From: Halichondria panicea
Lineage: Eukaryota > Porifera > Demospongiae > Suberitida > Halichondriidae
Length of the DNA stretch: 64,000 nucleotides
Direction: 5' to 3'
NCBI RefSeq assembly: GCF_963675165.1
Contig: NC_087387.1
Coordinates: 3,560,990-3,624,989 of the forward strand
The notes below the pieces were generated by a model. The model was given only the letters and a program-made list of their open reading frames with translations. It did no database searches and was not told where the DNA came from. Shown here piece after piece: positions 42,001-57,000 of this stretch. The translations under genes and the position numbers were made by a program. Each line of letters starts with the position of its first letter. The first letter of the stretch is position 1.

Positions 42001-45000
42001 CTCGTGCCTTGCAGGCACTCGTGCAGTTACTGGCACAGACTCGTGATAATCTTCAGTATCCATAGGATAATATCATAATTATTATTAAGTTCATACACAG
42101 AGCTATATAGCTAGCTAGCAGAGCTGTAGGCACAGCTATTTTCTTTCTACACGTAGACTTTCACCAGGTTAGTAGTAGATGGGCGTGGCTTGTCCATATA
42201 GGCTATTGTCAGCCTTCACTCCGTTCAGACAATTGTCATCCACACTGTTGCAGGCTGTGAATCTAAACATGTAGCAGGCTAAGGGTAGATATCAGACAGG
42301 CTAATCGAACTTTCTATCTACTTCCTTCATTCCACTTTCATTCGTTGTGACATCATTGTTTTACTGAGCATATACGATGTTATCCAAAGCCCCCAGATAC
42401 CGGGGTGAGATTAGCGCACGCGCAAGCAGTCGTTACCAGGCCCACTCTCGTAAGAAATGCAGCCTGGGATCGAGGCTAGGCAACCCTAAGCCTGCACTGT
42501 ACATGTTATATATTGTGTACAAATCGACAGTTGGTTAATACATGTACGTACATGTAACCATTAAAATTCATTTCACAGGAAGGTCCCTATTCTTGGTAAG
42601 CACACAAAGAAAATCGTCTGTGGAGCCTGGAGTAGCCAAGTGAGCATAGTTGACATTACATACATGTACATGCATTTTTTTTTAACGTCTCTACTTCCCC
42701 AAGAATCTTCTGGCTCTTGGTTCAGAAGACAAGTCACTGTCCATCAGCAATGCAGACGGCGACACCATTAAACAGGTAAACATTGCCTCACTGTACATAG
42801 CGAAGTTCCTGTTGCGCATGTAGTGTCTGTTTCTTCAGCATCGGGAAAATGTATATGAAGAGTAGTCAAGTAATTACATGGACTGTTATAATTATACGAT
42901 AGTTCAGTGTTTCCCCCAGTGTAATATTCAAACAAGCTAGACTATGGCTTGGGGGAGGGAGGGGGCAGTAAGTGTGCGTGTATTGCCAGGGTGTCATACA
43001 GGATTTTGAAGTAGAGGGGGGAAATGAGAAAAGTAACCAGAAAATGTTGCTAAAAAAAATGTCAACTGTTATTTCAATACCCAGCTATGGACACTCAGTC
43101 ATAATTGAAAGGGGGAGGAAATTGGAGCTAGGGGGGGATATTCCCCCTTCCCCCCCCCTGTATGACACCCTGATTGCTGCTATTTTTCAATAATTATAGC
43201 CTCGGTCCCAGGCCAATTTTTCTTTAGTTGACTAGTACAGCCTGATATTTTGATTGTATCTGGGCGTGGTTATGAACCGGAAACAAAAGCAGAGATTCTT
43301 CACATTATTTTGTTTCTTGTCCATATTTCCCTGTATAAGTTTAATACCGTCCGTGTATGCTCTCAAGTACTAAAATCTAGCCATAGATTATCTAGCTAGC
43401 TAGCTACGGCAAGTTTAAGTTGTTTAGATTAACGTATACATTGTCTTGCTGAAGCAAGAAGGCCTCACTCTCATTGCAGAACATGCCCAGGCTCTCAAGC
43501 TCTTGTCGGAAGGAAGAATCATATTTTTCAACATGGTATATGTATGGCAAGTCTCTTTGCTATCAATTACTGTCCTTTATGATGGACTTACAAGCTAGTA
43601 GGTAGAACCAACACTGCCGGCTTGTCGACAAGTGTGCAAATCTCTCTGCTTTTTGTTTTTTGGTTCCTAACCACGCCCAGATACAATCAATACCAGGCCT
43701 AGTTGGCGACCTACATGTAGCGTTATTTTAGAGGGAACAAGGCTAGTCACTATACTGTTCATTTCTTGTATGATTATTACATGTAAATGTTTCACACTGG
43801 CCGCATGTCAATAACTAGTCGCTTCTTGGAGATCCCAGTGGCTCTAATACTGACCCTATTAATTTTGTTGTAGGCTATTGTTTTTTCATGAACACTGATA
43901 TACGCATTACAAAAATTATCATTTGCGTGCATATTTCAGACTCCACTTAGGTCTGAGCCAAGCTGTATTCAGTTCTCTGAAACCACTTTGAGCGCAAACA
44001 CCTCTCACCCAAGCACGGTATGCTTGTACATGTGTCAAGTTGGATGATTCGGCAATTGTAGAGAGTGTTACCTAATAATAATTATAAATAACCTTTGTAC
44101 GTTCTTTTATTGCAATTAGAGTCACAATAGTTATAACTTGTATTCATGTATAAAACTTGGGTTTGTATGACAGCACTAATTTCATTCTTGGAGCAATGTA
44201 CGTACACATGTAGGTGAGTGCTGTCATTGGTCACAAAAATCTTTTTCTGATGGATGTGGACAATGCCGGACAACCTGTAGAGTTGGCCTTCCAGCCTAAA
44301 TACGGGGACATTATGGCACACAGATGGTAAGAATGTATTTAAATTGGCCATCGATTGTGCACTGCTATGTGATTGGTCATTATACAGGTTCAGCACTGGA
44401 TACATAATGATCGGCTTCTCGGAAGGGTTTTTCATAGTGATATCAACTCTTAGAGAGGAGATAGGGCAGGTTTGTCTTGTTAAACTAATGTGCATGCATG
44501 TAACTCTGATAATTATGTACTACTCTTAAATATTGTATTTTGCTTTTCACTTGATGTGTAGGAGATTTTTCAAGCTCACAATCACAAGAACTTTCTCAGT
44601 GATATTGCCATTTCCGCAACTCTAAACCAGGCAGCCTCTTGTGGTGACAACAGGTGTGCAGACAGCATTCTTCGTTAGATATGATATATAATTATATTTA
44701 CCCCGTGCGTGCGCAGCGCAATGATTGGTGTGTGTGTGTGTGTGTGGACACAAAAATAAGCTATTTGAGCAAGCTAGACTCTTTCATGGACTGCTTTAAC
44801 TGCTAATGGAAAAATAATAGGCTAGTTATAGTTGAAACTTGTAAAAAGTAATTTTCTAATCATTTCATGATCATTCCCCATAAGGTAAAAATTATTGTAT
44901 TCGTTTTGATGCGGTGCAATGAAGCTCAACGCACGGGGTGAATGCTCTATGAGCATCTTGTTATGCATTGAATGACTTTAACACAGCATCAAAATCCATG

Positions 45001-48000
45001 ACATGAATGAACTCAAGGAAGTCTATAGCATTGTGAATGTGGAAGAGGAGAAAGGTTACTCATACGTAGTCTTTGCTGTAATGTGCTCTTTACTTGTTGG
45101 CTTCGCGGACATTTATAGGAAGTCTGCAGTCGCTAGAATGGACTGATGATGGACAGTTACTGACTGTCAGCACTACCACAGGTAAGGAAACACGTTGCTA
45201 TTTACATGTACTTCATTTGGGAGGGATTATTGTTGACTTCTATTAGTAGAGCTAATTACATGTACACTATCAAGAGTTCTTCTTGACACTATCCATAAAT
45301 GTACATAATTCAGACTCAGCCCTTCTTTCTTCCTTGATTGGTAAAAAATTCATTGTAAATTTATAATACAGCCTCTTTAAGTTATTGGCAGACCCCCTTC
45401 CTTGTCTCACTTTCACTTCTAAAATGCGTTATGGCATTGCTTTGTACCAACTTGTACAGGTGGTGTTTTCACGTACTTGGCCAAACTACCCATGCTGGGT
45501 GATGCTTCTGGAACAAGGCTGGCTTATCTTACATCCCTTCTGGAGGTACGTAGGCCTCATGTACTGCATTGATGAATTTATTTGTTGTGTTTGCTTTGCT
45601 CAGGTGACCATTGTGAACAATGTTGAAGAGGTGAGGATGCATGTACTTATCAAATACGTAGTTTTGCGTGTACATCTACATGTATGTAGTTACAGTAAAG
45701 GTCAACCGCTTAGGTGTACATTTGTCAGTGAGGAGTGTACATTTTAGCATAAATGTACTGATAGTCTATACGCAAGAAGAAACGGTAGTGGCCTCGATAA
45801 AAAAATCCGTGCCTCGCTTTCTTCTGCCTCAAATGAGAAAATGTGCTGTGACTTAGCATCCATTTAGTGCCACACCCATCCCAATAGAAGAAGCAAGGAA
45901 TCCATTGCCCGTCTGGTCTGTATCATCCATGTTTCAGCCGTTATTATAGAGTCTAGATAGGAAGCTACATGTACCTTTCCCGAAGTGTAGCTTGAAAAAA
46001 AGACTGAGGAGGAAGCTCTTGAGATGGACCGTGTTCCTAACCTGGTTAGTCAAAGTATATCATTTTTAGCCTTGATGCTTTATTATAGGTTTATTTAGGC
46101 TAGATAGTACAGTAGTGGACGTCATGAGCCATCACGATGTCCACTAATTAGTGGAGAATGGTCAGTTGCTAGGTTACGATGATGTTTTCATGGCACCCCT
46201 GTGGTCTGGTTACCTGTAGGAAATAATGGTTCATGAGATATGGAAATATTCCGTTAAATCAATAGCTGAGAAAGGGTTAAATTGTCCACTACATCAGAAT
46301 TTGTAGCAGTAAACCTCCGAGGACAGGGCGAAGCCCCGATCGGGGCCAAGTATGGTTTACGTTTGCCATAAATTCAAATGTAGTGGACAATAAATGTTAC
46401 AGTAGACTCTCGCTATTCCGTTTATACCGGCCAGTGCTGGCTGTCCCAAACAAGGTTTTCAATGTAAGTTTATACGTATATTACGGCCGGATATGACGTT
46501 TTGGGTGTGGTTTAGCAAATAATTGGATTACACTTAAATAGAGAACAGAATGATTCATTATCCTTCATTATCCTCGAGACAAGAACTGCTTCGAGGTAAG
46601 GTCGTTTTTAAGTCGCAGCTATTTCCTGAGCTACAGCCACCTCACTATTCCGGCCAAGCTGCATGGTCCCAAGGGTGACCGGATTAACGAGAGTCTACTG
46701 TATATATATATACCCAGGGCTGCATTAAGGGGGGGGGGCGAGGGGGTACTTCCCCCCTGGGCACAGTTTCTCATTTGTACCTCTATAATTCTGATGACTT
46801 CGCCCCTCCTACATTTTAATTTGCCCAACTCACCCCCCCTGATCCAAAATCCTGGATGCAGCCCTGTGTACCCACTTGAATGAAAAGTACTTGCTACCTA
46901 AGCTACCTCACTTGGATACAACTAGCTAACAGTCTCAAAAACAATTGAAAACGAACAAAAGCTTGTGCATGTAGCTTGTAGCCAGTGCTAAGCTTCTAGC
47001 TCTACGCACTAACTTGTCAATGTTCAAGCAGTGAGCCCCACCCTTTCTCCAGCCTTCCTGGTGTTTAGCGAGCCCCACCCATCTGTCTTGCCCTTGTCAA
47101 CAAGTGTCTAGCTTCTCTTTGGCTGTGTAGATCTAGTATAAAATCAGTGCGCCCTCAAGGCAAGGGAGTTTATGGTAGTTAAACCCCACCCAGTTGCTAT
47201 GATACAGACCCCAAGTGGGGAATATTACGGCCGGATATGAAATTTTGGGTAAATAATCCTCGAGACAGAGCTAAAGTAGGCATTTGTTTCGAGGCAGGAC
47301 CGCAAATTAGCCGCGGACACTTTCTAAACTGCGGCCGTCTCTCTAACTAAGCTTTTCTTACACTCCATTAGGAGCCTCAACTGAGGCTGGGACTGACAGT
47401 TGAACCTTCTTTCATCACCATGGGTCCATTTCATATAGCGTATGGGGTCAACGACAGAGTTTGGATCCATGAGTTAGGGGAGAATGGTGAGATTACATAC
47501 CCAAGTATTGTATGTTCTCTACATATAATGTAACAGCAATCGATTAGCACACTGTCATGTACGCACATGTAGAGATGGAAGCTGTACGTATCACAAAACA
47601 GATTGTAGTGTGTGTGTGTGTAAGCGTAAATTTCAAGTTAATGAAATGTAGTACACACAGAGAATCATGCGTTATCCCTTTTGTGTGCAATTATAGGCAG
47701 TGTATTTCTAGTATACCTGGGCAAAGCTTGATGGAATTGTCCCTGCCATGTACTTAGTACAAGCCCATGGCCAACATGGACATTCCTTCAATTATGCGTA
47801 CCTACATGTACATGTACAGTTATGATAATGGCTAATGGCTATTATTAAATCCGCAATGTCTGTAATTACGTACATCCTGTACAATCATGTAATGTGTACT
47901 ACAGGTGAGATTTTTGAAAAGTCTTACCTTGGATCAGTGAGCTCCATGAAACTGAATGGATACTATGCCGCTGCGTTGCACGACGGCAGAATACACCTTC

Positions 48001-51000
48001 ATTTGGTAGGGAAGCTGAATTTACACGTTGTACCAAGTGATGCATGATCATCATCATTCTACGTAATTCTTTACATACATGCTATCTGTATATGTAGATT
48101 GATTCCAGCCTTGATATTGGGAAGGAGACTAGTGTGAGTTTGTTTTTTCTCTGTATCTTCCTGCTGTACATACAATAGATTTAAAACTGTACACTGTAAC
48201 TTAGCTATTGATGCGCTACATTTGCTCAGTCCACAGGCAGTCAGCTGACTGGTGATCGAGAAGGTAGAATGTTCCCACCTGATGGGCCCCAAGATGTCAT
48301 CACTTGCCTCAATCTTACTCAAGAGTTTCTCATCTATGCAACAGAGGTGTGTGTGTGTTATCAAGTGCCTCTACGTTCATGTCCATTCCATGGCTGATCA
48401 CATCATCAGGTTCCGCAGAGGAGGTTAGTCACGATTTACTGCGGTACTCGGAAGCCTTGATATCGATCTTAACCTGCTGAGTCTACCTTTCAAGTATTCC
48501 TTAGTGTTTATCTCTCCTGTAGAAGACCTGTTTACATGTTCGTCCTTCATGCGTATACCAAAAAGCGAAAATCATAGAAAAAACACTACATTTGCGCTAC
48601 TGGAGACCTATTACTCACTGAAATTCCTCCTAGGAAAGCTAGGCATTGAACTACATATCAACACAGTTACTAGAAGCATGATCATGGTGAATGAGCTTAT
48701 TTCAGCATAGTACTTTCCTCCTGCTTTCTCAGTATAATTTAGTTACCTTATTATTATAGTGGGAAATCGTGACTGACCTCTGCTTCATCTGTGTGCATAC
48801 AAACATGTGTACAACATAATGCTTGGTCTATTATCGGGACCTACGTATATTTTTTACTTTTCTTAGTCAGGCACTTTGGTCTATTTCTACCTTGAAGATT
48901 GGCAATTTGTCAATGAGTATAAGCACGTCATGGGTAAGTAGGTTTTTGTGTTGTGTTAACTACAGGTACACCATCTTTTGTGTGTGTAGGTATCACCAAG
49001 CTGTACCCTGATCCAACCAGCACAAGATTGATTATTGTCGATGAAAAAAGTGATGCATATATTTACAACCCGGTACGTTGTGCTAAATACGGTGCATTTT
49101 GAAAACACCATTACTGTCTAGGTCAATGGCAGTCTACTGGAGCTACCTGACTTTCCACCTGGGGCAAAAGGCGTTTTGTGGGAAAATTGGCCTCTAGACA
49201 AAGTAAGTGTCACAAATTTGGGTAAAGTGCTCCGAGTTGGTAACAGATTCAAATAGAATCTCACAAAAACCTGAGTGCTAGTGTCTCGAGGATGTGTTTT
49301 AGTCAAGAGTGTGGTAGAGGAACTTATATAGAAAAGAGGTGCTTAAATAAATGTCTGAATTCTAGAGATCATCTACTGTAAGGATAGATCCTGAGGAGGT
49401 TGGAAGGAAGTTGAGATTACATAAAAAAAACATCAGTTAGCAGTTAAGTTGTACACTAGATATCAAGAGCTAAAGATAAGTAGTAAAAGATCCCGGAGAA
49501 TCACCTACACGCCAGAACTCCTTTTCCTGGAAGAGAAGCTTCATCTCCGTAGATCTAGCACTTTGGCTAGGAGAAACCTAGAAACCTAAATCAGAAGCAG
49601 ATGCAGTGATCCATAATATTATTGTACAGCTTGGAGTGAGGAAGTAGCATCTCTGAACTGCTGACTAGACACAAAAATAGGCCAACTCAGCACTTTAATT
49701 GTTCTTTTTGCAGTGATCTCAACATCCTTCCAACCTCCTCTGGGATAGATCTCCACAGGAGGTATGACAAGAGTACCTTGATTTAGCAATTAGCCTCTGC
49801 AATAACCTTGAGCGTGAGCGGATTCCATCTATGTACCCGTGCCTTCGTCCTCAGGCCGATTTTTCTCTAATAGAGCGCTACATGTATGTCGAAAAATAAA
49901 TCCATACGTCAAATCTGATTGGCTAGAGACTCGTGGTTGCTATGATCTAAAATGCTTAGACACTGTTTAGGAAGATTTAGAAGCTCACTACATTCGGGAT
50001 ACTACATCTACAGGTTTCTTTATGACTCTATAGATACGGGATATGCATGTTCTAGATCCCACTTTTCAATGATTAATGATCTAACATAAATTTTAGTGTC
50101 CTCATTATTACAACCTGTTGGTTGGCAGAGCGTTTGTAGTTGTTACCCGAGGTGCGTGGGCGGCCACGGGTATAGTAGTCTGTTGGTTTGTTTGTCTGTT
50201 TGTTTGTGACAGGTATATCTACTCATTTTAGCAATGTTTCACTCATGTTTGTAATTACACACACAATGTGTATTATATCTGTATGGATAGGCTAATAATT
50301 ATACCATTATTAGTTTTGTTTAATCAGGAGCGGCTAACTTCAGCGTATATATACTGGGGATCACGTTTCGTAATTTCCGGTTTCCTTTTATGGAAACAAC
50401 TAAGTGCTTGCAAACCGCAGCCCTGTATTGCGTATAACACATGTAAGGATTCAACCACTTAGTGACGCTGCATAATATTGTATGCACTTACGAAACGTGA
50501 TCCCCGTAGTCAGCTGCTCCTTCTCTTATTTACCGGCTCCTGCTTTAGTAAGTAAGTAACACTCTTGGAAGGCAAGTTTTTAAGGAGATTTTGTATACAG
50601 CTTCAAGTCGACTACAACCCTGACCATCACTAGCTTTTTGGTGCTTTCACTTTTTGGTGCTTTCCTCGGCCAATCTTAGCACAATAGAAATTTATGTGTT
50701 TTGGAAAGTACAATAATTATGAAGATGGCTCATAATTTCCTACTATAATTATTAGAGGGGTCTAAAAAAAATTGCTCACTGTACGTATCTGTCACCATGA
50801 TATTGCACTTTGATTACTCTATCCTTATACAGCATATATTCGCTGTGTACGATGCTGAGAATGTGCACACCTACCTGTACTTGAAGGACACCATTAATGG
50901 TAATACATAGAAAGAGTTGTATGTACCGTACTCTACCAGAGATTACGCCCACCCGAGTCTTAGTACCGTCAAGCATGGCTCTTTTCTCTTTGCTTACATT

Positions 51001-54000
51001 GTACTTTCTTGAAAATTGAAAAAACAACTGTGCATGCCTTGGGTTGTATAATATTTTTCTACAAATTGTACAGCTGTTGACCAATTAGATCAATTAGTGG
51101 TGACGTATGTGTGGTAGTTACGTCAGCTATTAATGATTCCAAAAGCCCCCCTTCTCTAGCGTAGTTGCTAAAAATTAATGATACTTGTTGATGTTAATGT
51201 ATGATGTGTATACAGGTTCACTGTGTGATTATGTTGGCTCTACTAAGCTTCCTTTTGGACACCATCCCCTTTTGCTGTACAATGGAGAGGTGTCGTGTCA
51301 CTCTCTGACTGGGAAGATCTCCATCATGAGACTTGCTACGCACAACTTCCCTGACGATCATGATATCAGTACTGAGCAGGTCTGTTACATGTACATGTAC
51401 ATGTAACCATACATGTAACTATTCCCAACCATTATTAGCTAACCTGCCATACACTGTATGTGCACTTGTATGCCATACACTGTACTACTACAGCTGTATG
51501 TGGTGCACATACAGGCTATAAAAATCCTAGTTGTACAACTATTAGCTCCTTTGCAGGCCTTGGATTGAAGAGATGGCCTGCTGATGCTTCTTGCGCATGC
51601 ACAAATTTATTGGCCAAAAATGTACAGACTAAGAATACAAATTCATAATCATTAGAAGTCATACGTATACACAGAGCTACATGTATAATTATACACTGTA
51701 GCTAGCTGCATGTAGCTAGAGATGCCAGCTATTTTCACTTTCACCAAGGGATGGGCATGGCCTGTCCATAGGCTATTGTCAACGTTCATTCCACTCAAAC
51801 AATTGTCATCCACACTGTTGCAGGCTGTGAGTCTTTTGTTATGCCTCGGTGCGCATGCGCAAGCGAGGTATGTGTGTGTGTGTGTGTTGACTGCTACAGC
51901 TGCTCAAGGGTTCAAGTAATAGGCTTCTAGTCATGTTTTCTTAGATTTTAATTTGTGGATTTGCAAAAATAATGCTTCGTTCTCGAGTTATGCCTACTTG
52001 GAATGCTTTTTCAGAAGAGTGCGTAGTAAACTTGCCCACCGAGTGTTGCTACTCTAGTTAGCTCTGCACTAGAACTCTAGCTACTGGTAGCTGAAACAGT
52101 GAGAAGAGAGCTGCAAGGCTCTGCTGATGCAGCCATTAATTTTAGACTTGTACTTTTGGCATCGATCGTTTTTAACAACAACCATCATAACCCATTTTTC
52201 GAGTTTCCTGCGCAGCAAAACAAAGTATTTATTCTATGATGTGCACCGAGGCATCAGCACCAGCAGTGCTTTCATTAATACAGCAGGCTAGGAGTAGCTA
52301 TCAGATGGGCTAGAAACCTTCAATAGAAACTCTGTATATACATTTCTTCAATCCACTTCTGTTCATTGTGTCATCATGAGCATATACGATGTTATCCAAA
52401 GCCCCCAGATACCGGGGTGAGATTAGCCTATGCGCAAGCAGTCGTTACCAGGCCCACTCTCAGAAGAAGTGAGGCCTGGTACAACTATTACATGTATAAC
52501 GTAACTTGCGAACGAAAAATGTTCTCATGCATTCATAATTATTCCTTTTTTTACGTATTAGCTGAAGGCATCACTTTCAAATTGCATCAGTCTTCGAAGG
52601 TACTAGTTACATGTATATCAGTGTATGCAGTGACATTAGTGCTCATATCTCCCTTCGCAGATTCAAAGATGCATGGACGTTTGCAGCTGCTCTTGATAGT
52701 CCAGATATGTGGAGTGAACTGTCAAAGTCGGCTTTGAAACATCTTGACACAGACGTTGGTAGGAATGTGTACAAATATATATACTCATGTACACCCTTGT
52801 ATCTTATCTTGCTTTCAGCCATACGAGCCTACCAGCAAATTGATGATGTTGGGATGGTGACTTCCCTTCAACAAATCCAGGTACGAAATGAAGGTGACTC
52901 TTTGGTACTAACCGGTCAGTAGTACATTACCGTATATCGGGAATTCATTTAGGTAAACTATTCATGCTCCGGGGTTCAACCACGATACCAGAAAATTAAT
53001 GTTTGCCCCCCGAAAATTACCCGCTACAGTAGTTCCAGGGAACCCTGATAGTAAATTAGAGTGTAATTACTGTTTCTGTATCATGATTTGCCTTTCAGAA
53101 TATTGAGGATCGCAACTTGTTTACTGGAAACATAGCAATGGTTTTGGAGTCATTCAAACAAGCACAGGACTTGTTCTTGGCGTCGTCAAAGCCTACTGTG
53201 GCACTAACAGTACGTACAGTAGCAGCCAATATAAGGTACCCGTTCCGTTTACGTAGTACGTTCGTAGTACGCTGGTACGTTGCAAATAAACTCTGAGTAC
53301 GCTCAAGATACGCTAGATATTATAGCTAGCTAACGATTTCTAACCAGAGATAGGACTCATAAGACTGCAGACATCCTTTTTGATGAGAAAGTTGAATAAC
53401 CTGTGGTGAAAGGTGCGTTTTATGTCTTTGTTGTAGATCTAGAGCTAGGCTTACAGCTATAGCATAGCTAAGTAACTACAATGTAGTCTAGCTACAATAC
53501 TCGAGATGACTATTGTATCATCGTTTGTTAATTTTCAAACACTTTTCTACTTGCAAAGTTCAACGGTAAATTGCAACGCTTTTAATAGTTATACGGTGTC
53601 AAAACGGATAACGTACTATGGACGTACACGTACTACGTAACAGAACGGTACTTTATATTGACCGCTATATACTGTACATGTACAAGTGTATTTACGTAGA
53701 TCTGTGAGTTGCATCAAACACTTGTTTGTACACACAGTGCCTCCCTTTGAGGTCTAGTTACATGTGTCCACGTGTTTGTGTACATGTGAACAATTTCTTA
53801 TATAAAGATGCGTCGTGACTTGCTGCACTGGGACCAAGCACTGCAGCTAGCTAAGACCCTGTCCCCAGAGCAAATCCCATACATTAGCAAGGAGTACGCT
53901 AATCAGCTGGAATTTACGTGAGATAATTTGGCTTTATGCGATAATAATTATTATTATTGTCTGAACATAGTGGCGACTTTGGAAATGCTCTACTTCATTA

Positions 54001-57000
54001 TGAGCAAGGGATTACGAAACAACTTGAGGTACTTACATGTAATAATAATTATTGTTAATTGTAATAATTATGTTGAGGTGTGCGCATGCGCAAGCGAGGT
54101 ATATTTGTGTGTGTCTGTGTGAACTACTACGGCTGCTCAAGGATCAATGAAGTGTAAGTAAGAGCTTCTATACTGTTTAGGAAGTTTCTACATGATTTAG
54201 AAGCCCTTGTCTAAGTATTTTAGATCATAGCAACCATGAGTATTAGCAAGAGTATAATTATGATAGAGAAGAGAATATCAAACGTAGGCATACTGTACAT
54301 CAGATGTATGAGGAGAGTAACGTAACTTCCTGTATCTGTCATGGGCTTGGAATTTGAACACTGACTAATCCATGTGTGGGTGTGGTAATCTACTTTCTTT
54401 GGTTTGGATTGGTCAGTGTGCAAATTCCAACCTTAATTGTGACAGGTACAGAAAGTCACGTTACTCTCCGCATACATCTGATGTACAGTATGCCTACATT
54501 TGATATCTCTTCTCTATCATAATTATGGTTGGTATTAGCTTGAATGTTCTTAACTGCAAATTGTGTGTAAGTGTTGTATATAAAGTGAAACATAAGTAAG
54601 TACATGATTTTCTAAGTTGGATAGAACACTTCCTCTAACCAGTATTTATGGCAAACATGATCTACCTATTACAAACGGAGGCACTCATTTTAGCGAATTT
54701 GTAATTAATAAATCAAGTACATGAATCGCATTTTTTAAAAATGATGATAAAAAATGAACTTGAAAATGATTTCAAACTTTCCACTCCTAAAGCTTACATG
54801 TACATCTTTTGACAAACATTGTGCCAATGAATGTGCTACAAATCCGCCAAAATGAGTGCCCTAAAAACAGATAAAAATATGCTTACTACCCGTCTATAAT
54901 AGTAACATTAAGGTAAAGGCTTATATTCGTGGATTTGCAAAATAATACTTTTTTTTCGAGTTATGGTAATACTTGGAATTTACAGGTACTTTGTAGCATT
55001 CTCAGAATAGTGCATAGCAAACTTGTCCATGGAGTGTTTCATGTATTCGGTATCTATGGTTATAGTGTCCCTACATCCCTCGAGCTTTGGGACACTATAA
55101 CACATACCGTACCCTCGCGAAAATAGCCCACCATTTTCTGCAAGAAGTTTAGGGGACTGGGTGTTTAATCGCGAACGGCAAGTTTTCATTAGAATATACG
55201 CCCACCCGCGGCCTCAAATCAAGGTTTACACCTTGCTCTATGTTTAGTTATAACATGGGCACAAGGCATAATTATATTGCGCTGAAGCACGAGGGCTGAT
55301 GGCAATATATGCCATGCATCCCGAGTGCACGTGTTATACTAGTTTATATACCGAGGGCATAGCAACATAACACTGTCTTAGTAACACAATATAAAGTGCA
55401 CAAAAAGATGACAAAGACAACTCTAGACAAAGCTCCATCTCTTTTCTCTTCTAGACGCCAGTATCTGCAGCGTATAAGATTGGCATGACCGACGAATGGC
55501 TTGACACAAACTTGTTGGAGTTCCAACGCTGACATGAAACCACTACCACTGCAAAATAGCCCCACCCCACTTACTGCAAAGAAACAGCCCCACCCCACTA
55601 CTCAGTGTAACTGCTGCTCGAACAGCCCTCCACGGTACGGTGGCCTATCCTTGGCCTCACAACCAAGCCAAAGAAGCTCCCCTCTACACTGCTGCTCAAG
55701 CCCCCAGCAAAAGAGCCGCTTCTAGTGCTATAGTGAAACAAAATTGACATGCATCACGAGGACTAGGTCTAGGAACATCCACAAAATGAACCTTGGACAA
55801 TTTTAAAACCTGCATGGGTTGCAAAGAAGAAACTTCAGCAGTGCTGAATATTCCTGCATAGCTGGACTTACTATGATATTAATTGTCTGTCCAATGCCAG
55901 AGGGGAGTTTTGTGGTTAATGCATTATGACTTTCAGCAGTGCATTATGCTGCATATTGCACTTGGCAACAACGTAGCTAGGGATATAAGTTACGCCCGAG
56001 GGATGAGGGACACTATAACCATAGACCAAATGCACGTTATCTAACCCATTTAGACCCAAAACCTATTGGCTACTAGAAATGCACTAGCTTAGCAACAGTC
56101 AACCTATATAAACAGTCAACCCAGCAACTGCATCATTTCTTTCGAAAATTAATATCTGAAGTTGGCATCTCTGTGGGCCTGCTCTATACAGCCTGCTCTA
56201 TACTAAATCTGTGTCTCTACCGTATAGCGGGTAATTTTCGTGGGCAAGCTGGCCTCCACGAAATTTTAACGTAGGCGTGGCTTACCGGAATGCAGACAGG
56301 CAACGAGACTAAACGAATTTTTACTCAAGAAAACCACCGTTTCTCGAGTTGAAAGAATTTTTTACCCCACGAAAATTACCCGCTGTACGGTATTCAAGTC
56401 AACTCTGTTCTACCTCTGTTTAATGGACAAAATTATAGTCCTAGCTCCACCCACAAAACGGAAACGTCCAGCTCCTCCACGCTTTTGCAGCAAACAAGCC
56501 AAGCATACTGGTAGTATGCCACATAGACTCGTACTACTCTCATAGCAGCAAACAAGCCCAGCAAATGCATGAGCATCTCCTATACTACTCTAGAAAGGAA
56601 GAAGTCAAAGATAGAATCCCAGCACCTCCTACATCCAGCTCCTCCCCTATGCAGCCTTGCAGTAAACACACTGCCTAAGAACAAAGCAAAGGAAGAAACC
56701 TAAGCTAGAATTTGCAGCAAACGAGCGGCTCCTAAACTACTTTCGAACAAACGTCTTGAAACAGTAAGTATAAGCACAGCACACTGCCCAAGAAACGAGC
56801 GGCTCAGGCTATTCTCGAAGAAAGCCAAAAGAGAGCTTCCTTCTTCCATTCTACAAACTATGCTTATCAACGTTGTGCTACTAGACTACATGTAAGTATC
56901 TACTAGCTACAATCATGTTATTACCATGTGCGTCTCCTTGTAAATAACAATACAATGTACATAGCTAATAAGGGCCTGAGGGTTCTAAAACTCCATATTA

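Noticed and set aside
44082-44495. 137-codon minus-strand frame
   Set aside because: It is antisense to two confirmed WDR19 exons (44214-44326 and 44388-44469).
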